Positions 1-8,239 are shown, counted from the first letter of the stretch. The stretch is DNA of 64,000 bases from an uncultured Saprospiraceae bacterium (GCA_937951615.1 CALFBH010000058.1:27900-91899), one strand, 5' to 3'. Program-made: numbers and translations. Notes: generated by a model not told the origin, from the sequence alone.

Positions 1-451
1 TCAACATGCCTGGCGCGACCATTCCAAAATGCCCGTGATTCAGCATAATCAGGCAAAACAATCCGCCGACCAACATAGGGATAGCAGAATTGAAAGCCAA
101 GCGGCGGGAAGCTTTTGTCCAGATATCTTTGCCCTGCTTTTTGGCTTTTCGGAGGGTGAAGTATAAACCAAATAACAAAGCAAACAACATCACCAGCCCA
201 GCATCTAGCAAGACAAAGGTCAGGGGTTCCATGCCCCATTTTTCTGCGGGCAATTTCAAAAAAGCACGTTTTTCATTGAGCGAAGCCCAGTCCATTCCCA
301 AATACTGAAACATGGCATAAGCGCCGATAAGGGCAATGATGCCCGCTGATACTCCTGATAAGCCGCTCAAAGATAAAAAGCGGGTCGAACGCTCCATCAT
401 AGAACGAATCTGGTTTAGGTTCTCCAGATGTTCTGCTCGTCTGTCTGTCAT
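1..451 (-). CDS. Integral membrane protein, partial (3' end outside window)
   Basis: This is the N-terminal 150 residues of a membrane protein that continues beyond the left edge. The ATG at 449-451 opens a polar, Arg/Glu-rich start (MTDRRAEHLENLNQIRSMME), then hydrophobic segments at about residues 26-48, 78-100 and 119-138, separated by a Trp-rich loop and a basic KKQGK loop. No catalytic motif is visible. The open frame is uninterrupted and far longer than the short plus-strand frames that overlap it. It is divergent from the next gene, with 155 bases between them. In Bacteroidota, small multi-spanning proteins of this kind often precede a winged-helix regulator, but that position is outside the window, so this is only a guess. 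Function unknown. Confidence 0.75.
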   Translation of the reverse strand, partial: MTDRRAEHLENLNQIRSMMERSTRFLSLSGLSGVSAGIIALIGAYAMFQYLGMDWASLNEKRAFLKLPAEKWGMEPLTFVLLDAGLVMLFALLFGLYFTLRKAKKQGKDIWTKASRRLAFNSAIPMLVGGLFCLIMLNHGHFGMVAPGML

Positions 452-606
452 AGTTGTTGGTTTGATTTCAAATCACTTTGAAAATCAAAGTAAACTGAAA
501 TATCCGGTTTTTGCAAATTGTTTTTATAAAACTTCACTATCTTTAGACTTTATTCCAAAATATTGTGAATAAAAGCCTATAACCAATAAATCTGGACGTA
601 CCAAGA

Positions 607-1575
607 ATGTTAGACGCGCTTAAAAACATTAGTTTTTATCAGATTCCGGTTGGCCTTCTGGTCATCCTCGGGACGGTGCTTAGCGTATATACGCCTGATA
701 CTTTTATTTTCAGGATGGGGGCGCGGTTTGCGGTGCAGTTTATGTTTATTTGCCTTGGACTGGGCTTTTTGTTTTTGTTTTTACGTGTTCAGGTGCTGAT
801 GTTTGTCAGTTTTATCGCAGCAGCTTTGATGTGTATTTTTCTCAAAGGTTCTTTTCAGGAAGCTGATGCGCGCGCTTTTTATCCCAAGCCGAATGGCGGA
901 CTCATCCTCAAAGCCGCACATTTCAATGTTGGTTCTGCCAATCAGGATTATCCGAGTATGATTGAAACGATGCTGAAAGCTGATGCCGACCTTATTTCTA
1001 TTCAGGAATTGACACCAGATTGGAACTTGTTTCTAAAGCAAGGCTTAAAAGATAAATACCCGCATTCCAAATCAGTGGTGCGGATAGATTTTCGCGGACT
1101 GGCTTTTTATTCCAAATATCCTTTGTCGCGTATTGATACCTTCCATTTTGAAGATACACCTAATATATATGGTAGTGTAAAAGTAGACAGCACGCATGGC
1201 GAATTGTTTTTTATCTGTGCCAATACAGAACCGCCAGTGAACACTGCCGCTTATGGTAAAATTCGCCGCCATCTGATGCAGGTGGCCAAAATTGCCAAAA
1301 GTATCAAAGAACCGGTACTGACGATGGGTGCCTATAATTCTGTTCCCTGGTCGCAAGAACTTAAGGCTTTTCGTACCACGTCAGGCTTGCAAAATGGTCG
1401 GCACGATTTCACGCCTGCCTTGCTCACCACTTCTCCTAAATTCTTAGATGTTCCCACCGATCACATTTTCCATTCCGACGAATTGGAGTCTGTTAGTTTT
1501 GGTCCCCTTTCGGGAAATGATGGCAGCTACCTCGGTGTCCTGGCAGAATTTCAATATAAATATCGGTATAGGTGA
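607..1575 (+). CDS. EEP-fold (endonuclease/exonuclease/phosphatase) membrane protein, probably inactive
   Basis: The protein has three N-terminal membrane segments (about residues 13-29, 40-60, 63-80) and then an EEP domain (about 100-315), the usual layout of membrane-anchored EEP proteins. Recognisable landmarks are HFN (Asn107), IQEL (Glu134) and TDHIF (Asp285). Three normally conserved catalytic positions are changed: the His of the HT-PP motif is Asn206 (ANTEPP), the Asp of GDFN is Ala242 (GAYN), and the SDH motif near the end reads GNDGSYLG with no His. In the family these residues bind metal and activate water, so the protein is probably not a normal nuclease or phosphatase. Length (322 aa) is normal. 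It could be a binding or scaffold derivative. Confidence 0.8.
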   Translation: MLDALKNISFYQIPVGLLVILGTVLSVYTPDTFIFRMGARFAVQFMFICLGLGFLFLFLRVQVLMFVSFIAAALMCIFLKGSFQEADARAFYPKPNGGLILKAAHFNVGSANQDYPSMIETMLKADADLISIQELTPDWNLFLKQGLKDKYPHSKSVVRIDFRGLAFYSKYPLSRIDTFHFEDTPNIYGSVKVDSTHGELFFICANTEPPVNTAAYGKIRRHLMQVAKIAKSIKEPVLTMGAYNSVPWSQELKAFRTTSGLQNGRHDFTPALLTTSPKFLDVPTDHIFHSDELESVSFGPLSGNDGSYLGVLAEFQYKYRYR

Positions 1576-1715
1576 ACTCAAATTCAAACTCAAACATCAA
1601 ACCCAAATTCAAAGAACTTTTGGCAATGGATCAATTATCCAAATTGAATAACAATATTTTTTTAACTGCCACTGAAACTGATACTGATACTGATACTGCC
1701 ACTGCCACTGAATTT
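1576..1715 (+). repeat. Spacer of short degenerate words (CAAATTCAAA and ACTGAT/ACTGCC)
   Basis: The spacer between the EEP gene and the methyltransferase has two runs of short tandem words: CAAATTCAAACTC-like words at 1575-1615 and a run of 6-base ACTGAT/ACTGCC units at about 1666-1712. No gene or promoter was recognised here. It belongs to the word-repeat spacer class seen throughout the window. Confidence 0.6.
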
Positions 1716-1720
1716 ACACC

Positions 1721-2311
1721 ATGATTTTACGTTTATTACATAGCACTGCTTTTCTACGCAGAATGTATTTTACACGTTGGGGAAAGCAATGGGTGAAGCG
1801 CAAAGTCGAACCGTTTTTGATGCACTTAGATACTGATGACCAGATTTTGGATATTGGTAGCGGGAATGGGTTGGTGGCATATACGCTACGCGAACAAGGA
1901 TATCAGGTGACGCCTTTGGATGTGGCTGACCTCAGTTATGCAGCAGAAGTTGCTCCTGTAGTTTATGATGGAAAGGTGATGCCTTTTGATAATCAGGCTT
2001 TTGATACTGCTTTATTGCTGACTGTTTTGCACCATATTCCCGAACCTGATGCTGTATTGGAAGAGGCTTGTCGGGTGGCTCGCCGTGTGATTATCATTGA
2101 GGACATTTACCATAATAATATCCAGAAATGGCTGACTTTTGCCATGGACCGATTTATCAATTGGGGCTATGCCGATTGTCCGCATACCAATAAAAATGAT
2201 GAAGAATGGAAAGCTACTTTTGATAAAATGGGCGTAAGTCTGAAAGCAGTCAGCTATCGGCGAGTTTTATTCTTTTTCAAACAGGCTGTTTATTGTATTG
2301 AGCGAGCATGA
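1721..2311 (+). CDS. Class I SAM-dependent methyltransferase
   Basis: A 196-residue Methyltransf_11/UbiE-type protein. SAM-binding motif I is visible as ILDIGSGNGLVAY (about residues 42-54); an acidic residue follows the second strand (LDVADLS), then MPFDNQAFDTALLLTVLHHIP matches the motif II/post-II stretch typical of small-molecule methyltransferases. An N-terminal basic helix (about 1-35) precedes the fold. The C-terminal region has FFKQAVY, hydrophobic but too short for a confident membrane anchor. The substrate cannot be told. The gene stands alone, followed by a hairpin at 2428-2452. Its composition is close to the core genes, unlike the AT-rich pair downstream. Confidence 0.85.
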   Translation: MILRLLHSTAFLRRMYFTRWGKQWVKRKVEPFLMHLDTDDQILDIGSGNGLVAYTLREQGYQVTPLDVADLSYAAEVAPVVYDGKVMPFDNQAFDTALLLTVLHHIPEPDAVLEEACRVARRVIIIEDIYHNNIQKWLTFAMDRFINWGYADCPHTNKNDEEWKATFDKMGVSLKAVSYRRVLFFFKQAVYCIERA

Positions 2312-2427
2312 AGCTTTGCATCTCATTTTTATAAATTCCTAGATATTTAATGTATTTTTGTTTTGCACATAACTTCAAAGGTATAGCTTACAGTAAAAAA
2401 TCCTTTTAGAAGTTGTTCAGAAGAAAT

Positions 2428-2452
2428 ATATACGAACCTTTGGTTCGTATAT
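2428..2452 (+). terminator. 11-bp hairpin, possible terminator
   Basis: A perfect 11-bp stem (ATATACGAACC / GGTTCGTATAT) closes on a TTT loop. No strong T run follows, so it may be a weak terminator or simply the left boundary of the accessory island that starts with the next gene. Confidence 0.45.
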
Positions 2453-2503
2453 TCAGTTGTTGCAGGTAATAGAGAAATAATTAATAAAGATAACTATTAA
2501 ATA

Positions 2504-3124
2504 ATGGATTTGTCAAGAGACTTTGAAAAACTCGAAACTAAAAGAGCAGAAATTGAGGAAGAGGTTTCCAACATAAAAACTAAAACAATCAAATTTTCAA
2601 ATTGGGCTTGGTTTTTAGTTTTTCTTGGCATGATTCCATTTGCAATAGGAATTTTATTATTTTTTTTGAGTGAATGCCAAATAACTACATTAAGTGAATT
2701 GGGAGATTTTCTTAGTGGCACTTCCGCTTCTATTTGGAGTTTAGCGGGTTTACTTTTTATCTACGTTGCTTTTCTAGGACAGAGGCAACAACTTTTAAAC
2801 CAAGAACTGGAAATTTTATATAATAGATTTGAACTGAAAGCTACCAGGCTTGAGTTAGAAATGACTAGGAAAGAACATGAAAAATCTGCTCTCGCTCAAA
2901 TGGAATCATCAGATGCATTAAAACAACAGGTTAAAAATATGCAATTTGGAAGTAAAATAGGGGCTCTTGAAAAGCTAATTTCAATATACAGTTCTAAAAT
3001 TTCCAAATTAGAAAATAAGGTAAAGTCGCATGCTAATAGGGCGGCAGTTAATGCTTGGAAGAGTAGATTAAATGAGGTTGAGAATAAGTTAATGAGTATG
3101 ACAAAAAAAATTATTGAAAATTAA
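2504..3124 (+). CDS. Abi-like membrane protein with long coiled coil
   Basis: This 206-residue protein has a polar N-terminal helix (1-30), two membrane segments (about 34-56 and 72-90) and a long charged helical C-terminal half (about 92-205) that looks like coiled coil. The segment between and after the membrane helices (LGDFLSGTSASIWSLAGLLF, then ending in GQRQQL) resembles the membrane region of putative phage abortive-infection proteins (putAbiC-type), which share a GDF-G-S-L pattern before a final helix. The gene is very AT-rich and sits only 6 bases before an EAD11-LytTR gene, so the two are probably one operon. An effector or sensor role at the membrane is inferred, not shown. Confidence 0.65.
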   Translation: MDLSRDFEKLETKRAEIEEEVSNIKTKTIKFSNWAWFLVFLGMIPFAIGILLFFLSECQITTLSELGDFLSGTSASIWSLAGLLFIYVAFLGQRQQLLNQELEILYNRFELKATRLELEMTRKEHEKSALAQMESSDALKQQVKNMQFGSKIGALEKLISIYSSKISKLENKVKSHANRAAVNAWKSRLNEVENKLMSMTKKIIEN

Positions 3125-3130
3125 TAAATA

Positions 3131-3766
3131 ATGACTGTAATCATTGATGAAATAAAATCTAAAATAGCTGAAGGTAACTTATTGACCGCTATCCAAACAG
3201 CACTTGACCATTTCAAGAGTGTTGATTCATCAATCTACGATAAATTAATAATCATTAGTTCTAAATATAAAGAACTTGAGAATGATAAAATAAAGGGCAT
3301 AATTCCATATGCAGAAGATGAAATTAGAAGAAATTCAATTAAGGATAATCTTCTCAATCTAATTGCAGAATTAGACAAAGATTTCTCGGAACTTGAGAAA
3401 TATAAAAAGGAGAAAGTAGGAAAAATAGAATTATTTGATGATGATGCCATTTTTATTGGAGTACATGGAGTACATGGTCACGAACTCGTTAAAGTAAAGA
3501 TTTCGAGCATTCTTTACATAAAAGCAGAATCGGGTTGCTCCTTGATTTTTTTAGAAAACGGGAAGAAACGTGTCATAACGAAAACATTGAAATCTGTCGA
3601 AGAGATTCTGCCAAAACGTAAGTTTTTAAGAATTAATAGGAGTTTTATCGTGAGCACTAAAAAAATCCAAAAAATCTCACGAGGATATGTAGTTATAGAA
3701 GGGGTTGAAATTGCTCTTTTAGGAAAAATGAGACAAGAGTTACTTAAAGAAATTAAAAGAATATAA
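3131..3766 (+). CDS. EAD11-LytTR fusion: conflict-system adaptor domain plus DNA-binding domain
   Basis: The C-terminal part (about residues 105-210) is a LytTR DNA-binding domain, with the familiar ILYIKAESG, KTLKSVEEILP and FLRINRSFIVS blocks. The N-terminal 80 residues contain the pattern of effector-associated domain 11: a GNLLTAIQTAL helix, LIIISSKYKELE, a conserved Gly in KGIIPYAEDE, and RRNSIKDNLLNLI. In the published EAD work these small helical domains act as like-with-like adaptors that recruit effectors in bacterial conflict systems. Fusion to a transcription factor suggests that recruitment is coupled to gene control. There is no receiver domain, unlike ordinary LytTR response regulators. 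It is co-transcribed with the preceding membrane protein and followed by an attC-like hairpin. Confidence 0.75.
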   Translation: MTVIIDEIKSKIAEGNLLTAIQTALDHFKSVDSSIYDKLIIISSKYKELENDKIKGIIPYAEDEIRRNSIKDNLLNLIAELDKDFSELEKYKKEKVGKIELFDDDAIFIGVHGVHGHELVKVKISSILYIKAESGCSLIFLENGKKRVITKTLKSVEEILPKRKFLRINRSFIVSTKKIQKISRGYVVIEGVEIALLGKMRQELLKEIKRI

Positions 3767-3779
3767 GAAGTACTACCTG

Positions 3780-3842
3780 CAACATGATGTATGCCGTACA
3801 TGCGGCTAAACGCCCGCACGTCGCATACACTGGACGTTGAAC
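3780..3842 (+). other. attC-like imperfect hairpin (possible integron cassette site)
   Basis: Fourteen bases after the EAD11-LytTR stop lies an imperfect palindrome with attC layout: outer CAAC (3780-3783) pairs with GTTG inside a GTTGAAC core (3836-3842, fitting GTTRRRY); after an unpaired spacer, TGTATGC (3788-3794) pairs with GCATACA (3823-3829); then CATGCGG partly pairs with CCGCACG around a short loop. Position after an ORF and before a recombinase fragment fits a cassette end. The 5' inverse core is only partly conserved (CTGCAAC), so this is suggestive rather than firm. Confidence 0.4.
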
Positions 3843-3955
3843 ATAAACCATTGTTTATCAGCGATTTACTGTCACTTTATTTTTTAAAACCCCTTGTAAT
3901 AAGCCCTTGAAATTCCCATCTTTACGCTATTCACTACTTAAAAAGAGGAATAGCG

Positions 3956-4384
3956 ATGACTAAAAAAGAAGAACTTTTAGCAGCCTACTCGGAGTATCTC
4001 AAGATGCGTAATTATTCTGTGAGTACCTGCAAGGCTTATATGGGAACGATTCGTAAATTCTGGTCTTACTGTGAGGATCGGACTGGGGATTTGGGTTTTA
4101 AAAAAGAGGATGCGGTGCAGTCTTATCTTGCTTACCGTCTGAGTGTTGAGCAGCGCGATTTTTCGACGGTCAATGGTGATTATTCTTCGCTACAGTGGTT
4201 TTATAAATACATACTGAATCGGGACTGGAATATAAAAAAGCTGATTCGTCCGAGGAAGGAGAAGCGTCTTCCTCGTTATCTTTCACCAGAACAGGTATCT
4301 GTATTGATAAAAAACGATTATGAAGCACTATTTTTTATATATCTTAGCAAAGACAAAGCAGTCATTTACTGGAAAACGCTGTAG
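3956..4384 (+). pseudogene. Truncated tyrosine recombinase (N-terminal domain only)
   Basis: Residues 1-115 are the core-binding domain of a phage/integron/Xer-type tyrosine recombinase: YLKMRNYSVSTCKAYMGTI, then SVEQRDFSTVNGDYSSLQWF, and the linker RPRKEKRLPRYLSPEQV that leads into the catalytic domain. After about residue 122 the match stops and the frame ends in an unrelated tail (IYLSKDKAVIYWKTL). The catalytic R, H, R and Tyr residues are therefore missing. The break is by replacement of the 3' half, not by a simple frameshift that I can see. It lies beside an attC-like hairpin and before a restriction-modification gene, which marks the region as rearranged. Conventional length would be 300 aa or more. 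Confidence 0.75.
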
Positions 4385-4461
4385 GAAACCACCTAAAAAG
4401 ACTGCTTATTCATAACGCAAAAAAAGCTTTTCCCTATAGCCGAAATCGCCGCACAGCTTAG

Positions 4462-4530
4462 GTTCAACGGACCTCCTTACGCCATCTTAAGATTGCCGAT
4501 GGCTTGTTGGTCTTTGTGTAGGATGGCGTA
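4462..4530 (+). repeat. Imperfect palindrome upstream of the type IIG gene
   Basis: TACGCCATC (4478-4486) pairs with GATGGCGTA (4522-4530), and GTTCAAC at 4462-4468 fits the inverse-core pattern RYYYAAC of attC sites. No GTTRRRY core follows on the right side, so it may be a decayed half site or an unrelated secondary structure. Confidence 0.3.
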
Positions 4531-4598
4531 GGGATGCCTTTTAGTTACACCTCATTAAAAAAAGAAAAAACCAGTTATCTTTGCTGCAAAAAAATACT

Positions 4599-6911
4599 AT
4601 GGCAAAAAAAAGAGCGGAAAGTAGAACAAGATATTTTATCAGAACTCAAAGCGGCAAAAGAGGTTGGAATATTAAACATCTTTCAAAAGGAGGTGATTTC
4701 CTCGAAGAACAAGAAATCTCTAATCATTTTCCGGATATTGGCTTAGGTCTTACTAAACCTGATTTTTTAGTATGTTTTGGAGGTGAACCAACCATTGTTA
4801 TCGAAGCGAAAAATGATATTAGAAAAATTGAAGACTCTATTTCTCAAGCTATTGGTTATGCAAATACAATAAATGAAACTAAAAAATATAAGATAAAAAT
4901 AATCGTAGGAGTAGCGGGAGAAGAAGATAATGGTTATTTAATAGAAGTCAAATACTTAAAAAATAAAGTTTGGGTTTCCTTAGAATCACAAGGGCATGAA
5001 CTAACTTCAATTCCATCAAAGAAAGAAGTTGAATTAGCCTTAGAAGCAGACGATGCAACAACGAATGTATCTGTTCCAAGTAGTTCTGAATTTATTGACG
5101 GGGCATTGGAATTGTCCACAATATTAAGAGTTGCTAAAATAGAAGCTCCTTTGCGCCCTAAAGTGATTGGAGCTATAGTTTTGGCAATGTATCAAGGAAA
5201 AATTGATACAACAGAAGGAAATGAATTAGCATCAATAAATGAATTAATAGATGCTGCAATAACTGAAAGTATTGATATAAGTGAATCTAAAAAAGGAAGG
5301 TTAAAATCAGCACTTTCTTTAACAGGTGATGATTATGATAGATTAAGCAATAAAATACGGAGAATAATAACAATTCTTAGAAGGCTAAATATTAGGTCAG
5401 TCTTACATACAGATACTGACTTTTTAGGAATGTTCTATGAAGCATTCCTTCGATATGGAAGTAATAATAACGCCTTAGGAATTGTTTTTACACCAAGACA
5501 TATAACGAGATTTTGTGTTGATTTGATTGGTGCAAGAATGTCCGATAGGGTTATTGACATAGCAAGTGGAACGGGCGGATTTTTAGTTGCCGCATTTGAT
5601 AGAATGACGTCAAAAGCTAAAGGTCCAAAGGCTATAGAAAAAATAAAGAAATCTCTTTATGGATTTGATACAAACCCTACTGTATGGGCATTAGCTACTT
5701 TAAATATGTTTTTTAGAGGAGACGGAAAAAGTCATATTGAGAATGGTAGTTGTTTTGAAGACGAAAATAAAGAAGCTGTTGAAGGTAAATTTACAAGGGC
5801 ATTTCTCAATCCTCCTTTTTCTCAAGAAGGAGAACCAGAAAGAGATTTTATTGATACAGCTCTTGATGCTTTAGAACCAAGTGGACTAATTGCTGTAGTT
5901 GTAAAAGCAGGAATCTTTGCTGATGATGACAATAAATTATGGAGAAAGAAAATTGTAAGAAAGCATAGCATTCTTGGACTTATTAGTTTACCTGAGGAAT
6001 TATTTTATCCAACAGCAGCTCCCACATCAATATTAATTGTTAAGGCTCATATTCCTCAATCATCCACAGATAAAATTTACATGGGGAGAATATGGAATGA
6101 CGGATTTGAAAAACTAAAAGGTAGAAGGATTGAATGTGAAGGTTCTCAATTGGAGGAGATAAACACAACTTTTCATACCTTCTTAAAAGGTAACAATTTT
6201 GAATCTAACATAGCAACTACAATATTGGCAAGTAGTATTTCAGACGGAGAAGAACTTAGTCCACAGCAATGGTTACCTCAACCTATTTTGTCAGTTTCGG
6301 ATTATGAATTTCAAGAACAAAAACTAATTCTTTCAATATTTCAAGCAATTTCTTCAATCCCCGAGTTGGCAGACGAAGTGTTAAATGACTTTATAGAAAG
6401 TTGGGAAGATTTACCTAATCTACCTCTCAATCATAAAGCTCCTCTAAACTATTTTTTCAAAATTCTAAATGGAAAATCATCGGGGGAGAAAAATTATAAT
6501 GAAGGAAATTGTCCTTATGTGTCAAGTGGTGATTTAAGAAATAGCATTATAAGATTAGTTTCAGAAGACGAACAGCAAACTTTTGATACAGGAGGAATTA
6601 CTGTGACTGCATTTGGTCAAGCTTATTTGCAACCTTGGAAATTTATGGCGAGAGGAAACGGAGGGAGTGCTGTAAGGGTGATTGTTCCTAAATTTAAAAT
6701 GTCTCTTAATGAATTAATTTGGTTTTCCATTCAAATAAATATTCAACGTTGGCGATTCTTTTATGGAAGAATGGCGATTAAATCCAGACTTGAGCGATTA
6801 GAAATACAAAGTCCACCTGAAAATATAACTGATACTCAACAGTCAATAAAAGAAAGAATAGATATATTCAAGCAGAGTTTATTTGAACTCAGTAAATTCC
6901 GTCAAAGCTAA
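4599..6911 (+). CDS. Single-chain type IIG restriction-modification protein
   Basis: About 770 residues combine three activities. The N-terminal 120 residues look like a PD-(D/E)XK nuclease: KPDFLVCFGG with Pro-Asp near 53-54 and IEAKND (E-x-K near 69-71). The middle is a gamma-class N6-adenine methyltransferase: FTPRHITRFCVDLI, motif I DIASGTGGF (near 320) and motif IV NPPF (near 404). The last 200 residues resemble one half of a type I specificity subunit (YVSSGDLRNSIIRL, GNGGSAVRV, RMAIKSRLERLEI). This fits BcgI-like/type IIG enzymes. ATG at 4599 is chosen because upstream codons include a stop-prone leader with no homology. It lies on an accessory island next to a broken recombinase and an intron remnant. 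Confidence 0.8.
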   Translation: MAKKRAESRTRYFIRTQSGKRGWNIKHLSKGGDFLEEQEISNHFPDIGLGLTKPDFLVCFGGEPTIVIEAKNDIRKIEDSISQAIGYANTINETKKYKIKIIVGVAGEEDNGYLIEVKYLKNKVWVSLESQGHELTSIPSKKEVELALEADDATTNVSVPSSSEFIDGALELSTILRVAKIEAPLRPKVIGAIVLAMYQGKIDTTEGNELASINELIDAAITESIDISESKKGRLKSALSLTGDDYDRLSNKIRRIITILRRLNIRSVLHTDTDFLGMFYEAFLRYGSNNNALGIVFTPRHITRFCVDLIGARMSDRVIDIASGTGGFLVAAFDRMTSKAKGPKAIEKIKKSLYGFDTNPTVWALATLNMFFRGDGKSHIENGSCFEDENKEAVEGKFTRAFLNPPFSQEGEPERDFIDTALDALEPSGLIAVVVKAGIFADDDNKLWRKKIVRKHSILGLISLPEELFYPTAAPTSILIVKAHIPQSSTDKIYMGRIWNDGFEKLKGRRIECEGSQLEEINTTFHTFLKGNNFESNIATTILASSISDGEELSPQQWLPQPILSVSDYEFQEQKLILSIFQAISSIPELADEVLNDFIESWEDLPNLPLNHKAPLNYFFKILNGKSSGEKNYNEGNCPYVSSGDLRNSIIRLVSEDEQQTFDTGGITVTAFGQAYLQPWKFMARGNGGSAVRVIVPKFKMSLNELIWFSIQINIQRWRFFYGRMAIKSRLERLEIQSPPENITDTQQSIKERIDIFKQSLFELSKFRQS

Positions 6912-6913
6912 AA

Positions 6914-7015
6914 GGAAGGCAGTAGGGAACGGTGAGTCGAATTGACCCACCGCAGCCCCCTCACACCACCGGACATACGAATCACGTATCCGTAAGGAGA
7001 ACTTACATCTCCACA
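6914..7015 (-). mobile_element. Group II intron 3' end remnant (domains V/VI)
   Basis: Read on the minus strand, the segment has the familiar tail of bacterial group II introns: GGATACGTGATTCGTATGTC, then CGGTGGTGTGAGGGGG, then a stem GGTGGGTC / GACTCACC and a final CCCTACT. No reverse-transcriptase ORF or 5' intron end is present between the two flanking genes, so only the 3' end remains. A 67-residue frame across it (with YGYVIRMSGGVRG) is the well-known spurious translation of this structure. Confidence 0.5.
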
Positions 7016-7270
7016 GAGTAAAGTATATCCAAATTTATTATATTTGGATAACGGTGTCCATTCGAGGCACACACAAAGCATAAAATGTTCATATAGCCAA
7101 ATTTGCAGCAAGTACTACAGAAACAATATGAAAACTATTTAACATTAAATCAAGACCTCCCGTTGCACCATTAATGATTATCAAAATGGAAAGTAACCAG
7201 ATCTCTGATTGATTTTAAAGCAATTCCATTGGCATTTATCTTAGATTAAAACAACTAAACAAAAACAATC

Positions 7271-8068
7271 ATGATATATTTAAAGCATGTATTTAGGACA
7301 GTAAAAAAAAATAGTCCAATATTGTATTGGATTGTAATAGTCCATTTTGTTTTTGCTATTGGTTCTATCTTAGGTTGTTTGATTGATGACAGAACTCTTA
7401 TGGGGGTGAACGTCTGGATAAAACCATTGAAATTTTCAATTTCTACAGCTATTTATATTTTAACTGTAGGATTTCTTATAACGTTATATCCTTATTCTAA
7501 AAGAAAGCATACTCTTATTAATAATATTGTTTCTTGGACATTGCTAATAGAAATAGGGCTTATTACTTATCAAGGATCACGTGGTGTGCAATCCCATTAT
7601 AATATATCAAATCCATTTGATGGTTTAATCTTTGCTGCGATGGGAATATTAATAGCGATTAATGTTTTAATTATGGCATTATTTATATTTGATACTATCC
7701 GATTGAAATTAAAAACATCAAAATTACTTCAATGGGCTATACTTCTAGGTTGGATAATAGTATTTTTTGGTAGTTGGGTTGGCGGTCAAATGATAAGTGA
7801 AATGTCTCACAATATTGGTGTTGAAGATGGAGGTCCTGGACTTCCATTAGTTAATTGGAGTACAATTGCTGGTGATTTGAGGGTAGCACATTTTTTTGCT
7901 CTACATGGCCTACAAATAATCCCAATTTTCGCATTATTAATTTCAAATAAATGGAATACTACCATTAGGAATCAGATTATAATCGTAACTATTTTTGGCT
8001 TAGCCTATGCATTGTGGATTGGATATACATTCTACCAAGCTAAACAAGGTATACCATTTATAGGATAG
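7271..8068 (+). CDS. Uncharacterised polytopic membrane protein
   Basis: A 265-residue protein with about seven membrane segments (near residues 15-38, 53-72, 84-100, 116-140, 151-170, 200-225, 235-255). Conserved-looking polar features sit in or near membranes: GVNVWIKPLKFSIS after the first helix, QGSRGVQSHYN in the middle, and NWSTIAGDLRVAHFFALHGL with two His residues late. The His and Gln residues could bind a cofactor or metal, but I know no demonstrated function for the family. The gene is AT-rich, starts at an ATG preceded by an AAAACAATC leader, and is followed by an in-frame stretch after its TAG stop. Confidence 0.75.
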   Translation: MIYLKHVFRTVKKNSPILYWIVIVHFVFAIGSILGCLIDDRTLMGVNVWIKPLKFSISTAIYILTVGFLITLYPYSKRKHTLINNIVSWTLLIEIGLITYQGSRGVQSHYNISNPFDGLIFAAMGILIAINVLIMALFIFDTIRLKLKTSKLLQWAILLGWIIVFFGSWVGGQMISEMSHNIGVEDGGPGLPLVNWSTIAGDLRVAHFFALHGLQIIPIFALLISNKWNTTIRNQIIIVTIFGLAYALWIGYTFYQAKQGIPFIG

Positions 8069-8188
8069 CTAGAAAATATTGCTAAAGGGGTAGAAATTGA
8101 TAAAGATATTTTTCCTGAAAAAAGAGAAGCCTATGAAAAGTTGAGTCCTGCCATATCTTCTATGATAGAAGATTTTTTTCTTTCATAG
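8069..8188 (+). pseudogene. In-frame open stretch after the TAG stop of the membrane gene
   Basis: Directly after the TAG at 8066-8068 the same frame stays open for 39 more codons, giving a hydrophilic peptide (GVEIDKDIFPEKREAYEKLS...), and ends at TAG 8186-8188. The peptide is unlike the membrane protein and has no own start codon until a late ATG, so it is most likely the 3' remnant of another gene. Stop readthrough is the less likely alternative. Confidence 0.35.
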
Positions 8189-8196
8189 TTTATGAA

Positions 8197-8239
8197 AAGC
8201 CGTTACCATTGTACAAGTCAAATACAATGGTAACGGTTT
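8197..8239. terminator. Strong bidirectional hairpin terminator
   Basis: A perfect 14-bp stem (CCGTTACCATTGTA / TACAATGGTAACGG), extended by a G-U and two A-T pairs, encloses a 9-base loop. It sits between convergent genes: the membrane gene on plus and ileS on minus. T-rich sequence follows on both sides. Confidence 0.8.

Noticed and set aside
90..572. Two short plus-strand frames (90-308 and 336-572)
   Set aside because: They lie opposite a longer minus-strand frame with clear membrane-protein character and have no domain-like sequence.
6908..7111. 67-codon minus frame with a GGVRG segment
   Set aside because: It is the translation of a group II intron tail, a common false gene.
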